Positions 60,814-64,000 of a stretch of DNA of 64,000 nt are shown here, one piece after another; positions within the stretch are counted from its first letter, which is position 1, and the number at the start of each line of letters is the position of its first letter. Location: NCBI RefSeq assembly GCF_018991925.1, contig NW_024720711.1, positions 5,948,528 through 6,012,527 of the forward strand. Direction: 5' to 3'. This stretch comes from Homarus americanus (lineage: Eukaryota > Arthropoda > Malacostraca > Decapoda > Nephropidae). Made by a program: the position numbers and the translations under genes. A model generated the notes under the pieces. It was not told where the DNA came from, did no database searches, and worked only from the letters and a program-made list of their open reading frames with translations.

Positions 60814-61078
60814 ACTATCTCTTTCTGTCTCTTTTTCTCCGTATCGCAGAGGTAAAAAATTAGCCCACAATTTTTGACGTGCTGACTATAAAGTTTCTGT
60901 AAGGCTGTAAACATCGTCATAAGGTATATAATGTTATATATAAAAAAAAAAAAAGAGAATCGTAAGTCCTTCAGTTCGTTTGTTTATTGTGTGAGGTAGT
61001 GGAAGACTATAGACGAATAGGTAAGACAGGGTGGACCTATCAACAACAGGCGACATTGTTTAAGTTACTTATGTGTTA

Positions 61079-61217
61079 CAGTGAACCCTCCATATAAGGG
61101 ACTTTCTCTCTCTCTTTCTTTCCATATTATCCGTTAGATGGTGGGTTTCACATTTAAAGGACCTTCGATATAATGGACTTTCCTCTCCACATAGTTCGTT
61201 AGATGGAGGGGTTCACT
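61079..61217. mobile_element. Small pogo-like MITE
   Basis: Ends CAGTGAACCCTCCATATAAG and ATGGAGGGGTTCACT are inverted relatives, with TA at the left border. Non-coding. Confidence 0.6.
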
Positions 61218-61543
61218 ACAGTTTGGGATAATTTATGATGAAAACATAAACTTGTCCAACATTTTGTGGTAATGAAGATAGAAAATGTTTGAGGAAGTGA
61301 CAAAGAAGACCAACAGTTTCTTACACAACACTATCTTAAGTTACCATAATAATGAATTCGTCTTGTGGATCGTAATTATAAATAAATAAAAATAAATAAT
61401 TGTGGCTGAAATTCCTCCGGGGAGAAGCTGATGTCTGTGTGGACGACTCCTCTCACAGGGACCCAACGCTGCTGGCTGTACTGTACGTGCAGTGTTAGTA
61501 AAGTACCACGAATAAGACTGCCAAGCCATGTTCTTATTTTTTA

Positions 61544-61574
<31 letters not shown>

Positions 61575-61738
61575 TTATGAAAGTAGACGACACCAGACCT
61601 ATCGTTGGATTAGGTTAGATTAACTTAGGTTGGTTAGGTTAGGTTGCTTCATGTCCTCGTAAAAACAAAAGGGTCAGCGGTTTTGTCCGTGGCATTTTTC
61701 CAACACTCTACGACTTGCGATCCTCAGGCTTGTTGGGT

Positions 61739-61904
61739 TCATGGGAGGTAAGCCATGACGGCGCCCATGAGTTGGGCACCGGTAAGGGGACACTTGGGGA
61801 AGACCTTGTCACAGTCCCCGCCCGCCTCCCCAAGTCCCCGAGCCTCCTTGTACTCCTGAGATGCCCCTCGAGGCAGGACTCCCTCCCCGGGCTTCACCGA
61901 CGAC
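61739..61904 (-). CDS. DM4/DM12-like paralog B, exon 2 (with stop)
   Basis: 166 nt after acceptor CCCCAACAG, ending TGA at 61741-61739. Encodes SSVKPGEGVLPRGASQEYK through VMAYLP. Confidence 0.78.
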
Positions 61905-62944
61905 CTGTTGGGGACGAAATAATAGTCCAGTTAATATATACCATCAATGACGTCACCACTGTAAACAAACTTGTCTTCAGAGCCGTATGACGTCACCATC
62001 ACGATAACAATTGGTCTCAAAAGACCCTTTTTGTGATGTAATTAACATAAACAAACTTCATGTTGCTCTTTGGATAGTATAATGTTTTTAATGAAGAAGT
62101 GAACGTAAACAGTGAACTGACATCTCGTAACACGGTTCGTGGTGGTAAAAATCACCTCAGTGGAAACTGATTCCAGAGAGATTACTGAAGCAATAACAAA
62201 CGTGGATACCTGCAGACCACGTGTATGTTTGTTAGCGTTAGGATGATTAGTCTTCAGGTGAAATATGCTGGCGTGTCTAATCTTGTGATGATTCGATTCT
62301 GTTTATTTCTCTAGTAAAAGATTAAGTTAAGTGACATGTACTGTATAGTTGTGTGTGTGTTGCGTGTGAATCACAGACGAAACTTAGAATCTCCAAGCCG
62401 GGGCTCGAACCTTGGACCAGCGGGATACCAGACCCGTTTATATCTACTCTGCCACCAGCTGTTACCTATGAAGTGTTACTCACCCCACCAGGTTGAGTAT
62501 GGAGAGTTACTCACATAACCAGGTTGAGTATGGAGAGTTACTCACCCCACCAGGTTGAGTATGGAGAGTTACTCACCCCACCAGGTTGAGTATGGAGAGT
62601 TCCTCTACAGTAAGACTCTGCTGGTTGTTGGCCGCCAGCTCACACACTAGGCGTCTCCCACACCCGGACACGTCCTCCGCCCGGATCACCTCCATCAAGT
62701 TCTCCAGCGCCGCCGAGTCTTCCTCTGGCGAACGACGGCGCCTATGGTAGCCATAGCTGCCACCATGGTGTCCCCCGCCATACCCGCCATGGTGGCTGTA
62801 GCCGCCATAACCACGATTTCCGCCAGACCTGCCGCTGGCGCCGTAGAGGGCCAGACCAGCGAGACCGAGACCAACTGCCCCAGCGAGGGTGGCAGCCGCG
62901 AGACCAGCCCCGAGTGTTCCTATAGTTACTGTTGTTGCGGCCAT
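61739..62944 (-). CDS. DM4/DM12-like small protein, paralog B (2 coding exons)
   Basis: Exons 62944-62577 and 61904-61739 join in phase 2 to 177 residues. A hydrophobic N-terminal segment (about residues 8-35) is followed by a Gly/Tyr/His-rich stretch (about 40-68) and the basic motif HRRRRSPEED. The conserved part reads VSGCGRRLVCELA, then QEYKEARGLGEAGGDC and PKCPLTGAQL, ending MAYLP. The cysteine layout and exon structure equal paralog A at 48982-52236, so the two are tandem duplicates. It is likely secreted or membrane-anchored; its function is not known. Confidence 0.78.
61934..61995. promoter_or_regulatory. Intron block with two CRE palindromes and a forkhead-like site
   Basis: TGACGTCA at 61948-61955 and 61988-61995, with GTAAACAAAC at 61961-61970 between them. 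The left half is conserved beside the gap at 59561-59600. Confidence 0.35.
62395..62465 (-). mobile_element. tRNA-derived SINE-like fragment
   Basis: The minus strand has a box-A-like TGGCAGAGTAGA and, about 40 bp on, a good box B, GGTTCGAGCCC. A complete tRNA fold is not evident. Confidence 0.4.
62470..62602 (-). repeat. 31-bp minisatellite of exon-end/splice-donor units at paralog B
   Basis: Four to five units, the outermost being the real exon 1 end. On the minus strand each holds CTCAACCTGGTGGGGTGAGT, i.e. Leu-Asn-Leu-Val-Gly codons followed by a donor. Confidence 0.9.
62577..62944 (-). CDS. DM4/DM12-like paralog B, exon 1
   Basis: ATG at 62944-62942. Encodes residues 1-122 plus two bases and ends GTGG/GTGAGT. 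Use of the first donor of the array is required, because retaining one repeat unit adds an in-frame TGA. Confidence 0.78.
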
Positions 62945-62949
62945 GGTAC

Positions 62950-63160
62950 TGTGCTGGTGATACTGGTAGTGGTGGTATCAGTAGTGGTGGTGGTGGTAGT
63001 GGTGGTACCAGTAGTGGTGGTACTGTGCTGGTGGTACTGGTAGTATAGTACTAGTGTGGTACTGTTGTTAAGGATAAGGCTGTCCTTGATGCTGTGGCTC
63101 TTACTGGTGCTATAGTGCTACTGCTGCTACTGCTGCTGCTGCTGTGATGCTGCTGTTACT
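62950..63160. repeat. GTGGTA/CTGCTG-rich low-complexity DNA upstream of paralog B
   Basis: Irregular GTGGTACTGGTA and CTGCTGCTA runs. No TATA box was found for paralog B here. Confidence 0.7.
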
Positions 63161-63426
63161 GTAGAGAGGAATTAGTACCTGTAGATAATGATCCAGCTTA
63201 ATCCTGTCATTTACTTCAGTCAGTCATCCATTAACCATTCAGTAAATCAGTCACTCACTCATCCATCTCAGTCAGTCAGTAAGTCTCTCGCTCAGAAAGT
63301 CAGTCGCACATTCAGTCATTTAGTTCCTTACCAGGTAAAGTCAGTCATCCATTTAGTACAGTTAGTCCAACTCTCACTTAGTCAGTCAATCAAGATTGGT
63401 ATTCACTAACAGAAAAGTATGAAGAT

Positions 63427-63562
63427 GGGGTCGCCAGCAGTTGTGTTGTGTCGTCAGCAGTTGTGTTGTGTCGTCAGCAGTTGTGTTGTGTCGTCAGCAG
63501 TTGTGTTGTGTCGTCAACAGTTGTGTTGTGTCGTCAGCAGTTGTGTTGTGTCGTCAGCAGTC
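63427..63562. repeat. 20-bp minisatellite, about 7 copies
   Basis: Units of GTCGTCAGCAGTTGTGTTGT, nearly identical. The Cys/Val-rich open frame over it is an artefact. 63563-63936 is C-rich and has no gene. Confidence 0.9.
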
Positions 63563-63936
63563 CTTCTTCCCCCCGTAACACCTCCTCCCGTCCCCCCTTT
63601 CCCTTCCTAACTCTCCTGTAGCTAATGTGGTGTCTTGGTGACCTTGTAGGTGGTGACTCTTGGTGAATAACTACCTGAACACACTACCCCAACTACTACC
63701 CCAGTCACCACCTTCACTGTCCCAACCACCACCGCCACTACCCTAACTACCACCGTGCCACTACTCCCACTACCCGAATCACCACCGCCAGTTCACTAAC
63801 CCCCACACCCTCCCCCCCCCCTTCCACTACCCCCTGGTAAGAAGTTTTCCTAAGTTATCAAAAATTATTGTTGAATTTGCTAATTTTGACCAGATACTTG
63901 AAGGCCCATCTTATAGTGCAGGTTACATCACGTCTA

Positions 63937-64000
<64 letters not shown>
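63937..64000. repeat. (ATT)n microsatellite running off the window end
   Basis: Trinucleotide repeat of at least 60 bp, truncated by the window. Confidence 0.9.

Noticed and set aside
62336..62518. tRNA gene call around 62400-62460
   Set aside because: Box A and box B words are present, but no acceptor-stem pairing or full cloverleaf could be made by eye; left as SINE-like.

Overview
The window looks like nuclear DNA from an arthropod, most likely a decapod crustacean. It has small genes with long introns, very long (TA)n and (CA)n microsatellites, TTAGG-like degenerate tracts and a dense mix of LINE fragments, pogo/Tigger-like, hAT and Tc1-like DNA transposons and fold-back elements. The species is not identifiable by eye. 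Exon coordinates were placed by hand from splice consensus and reading phase.

Five gene models are supported. (1) PET117-like cytochrome c oxidase assembly factor, + strand, two exons (7098-7189, 8434-8581), 79 aa. (2) gamma-tubulin, + strand, eight exons between 11148 and 24289, 459 aa, with every splice junction in phase. (3) A secreted protein with a signal peptide, an eight-cysteine single-domain von Willebrand factor C (SVWC, Vago-type) module and a 1.45-kilo-residue Ser/Thr/Pro-rich tail, + strand, three exons (37057-37171, 40994-41114, 41755-46234), 1571 aa. (4) and (5) Two paralogous small proteins on the - strand (48982-52236 with a 5' leader starting near 52682; 61739-62944), 156 and 177 aa. 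Both carry an N-terminal hydrophobic segment, a basic motif and four cysteines laid out like the DM4/DM12 insect family. Both have a phase-2 intron and a second exon of exactly 166 nt.

Layout: 0-7 kb is repeats, including an almost complete but 5'-truncated CR1-like LINE (2.15-4.88 kb). 7-8.6 kb is PET117. 8.6-11 kb is nested transposons. 11.1-24.3 kb is gamma-tubulin, whose introns carry at least five DNA-transposon fossils. 24.3-37 kb is gene-poor and holds a hAT copy with an intact 8-bp target duplication. 37-46.2 kb is the SVWC gene. 46.3-49 kb is repeats and a perfect-armed fold-back element. 49-52.7 kb and 61.7-63 kb are the DM4/DM12-like pair. Between them lie a ~325-bp satellite (55.1-56.4 kb), a 100-N assembly gap (59453-59552) and an orphan minisatellite.

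The most interesting points are: the long SVWC-plus-mucin-like protein, whose single 4.5-kb exon contains a perfect splice donor just after the SVWC domain; minisatellites at both DM4/DM12-like paralogs in which each unit carries the gene's own splice donor; evidence that the 100-N gap hides a third paralog's second exon; and a transposon with TA-flanked inverted repeats that carries both a MADF-like and a Tc1-type helix-turn-helix reading frame.
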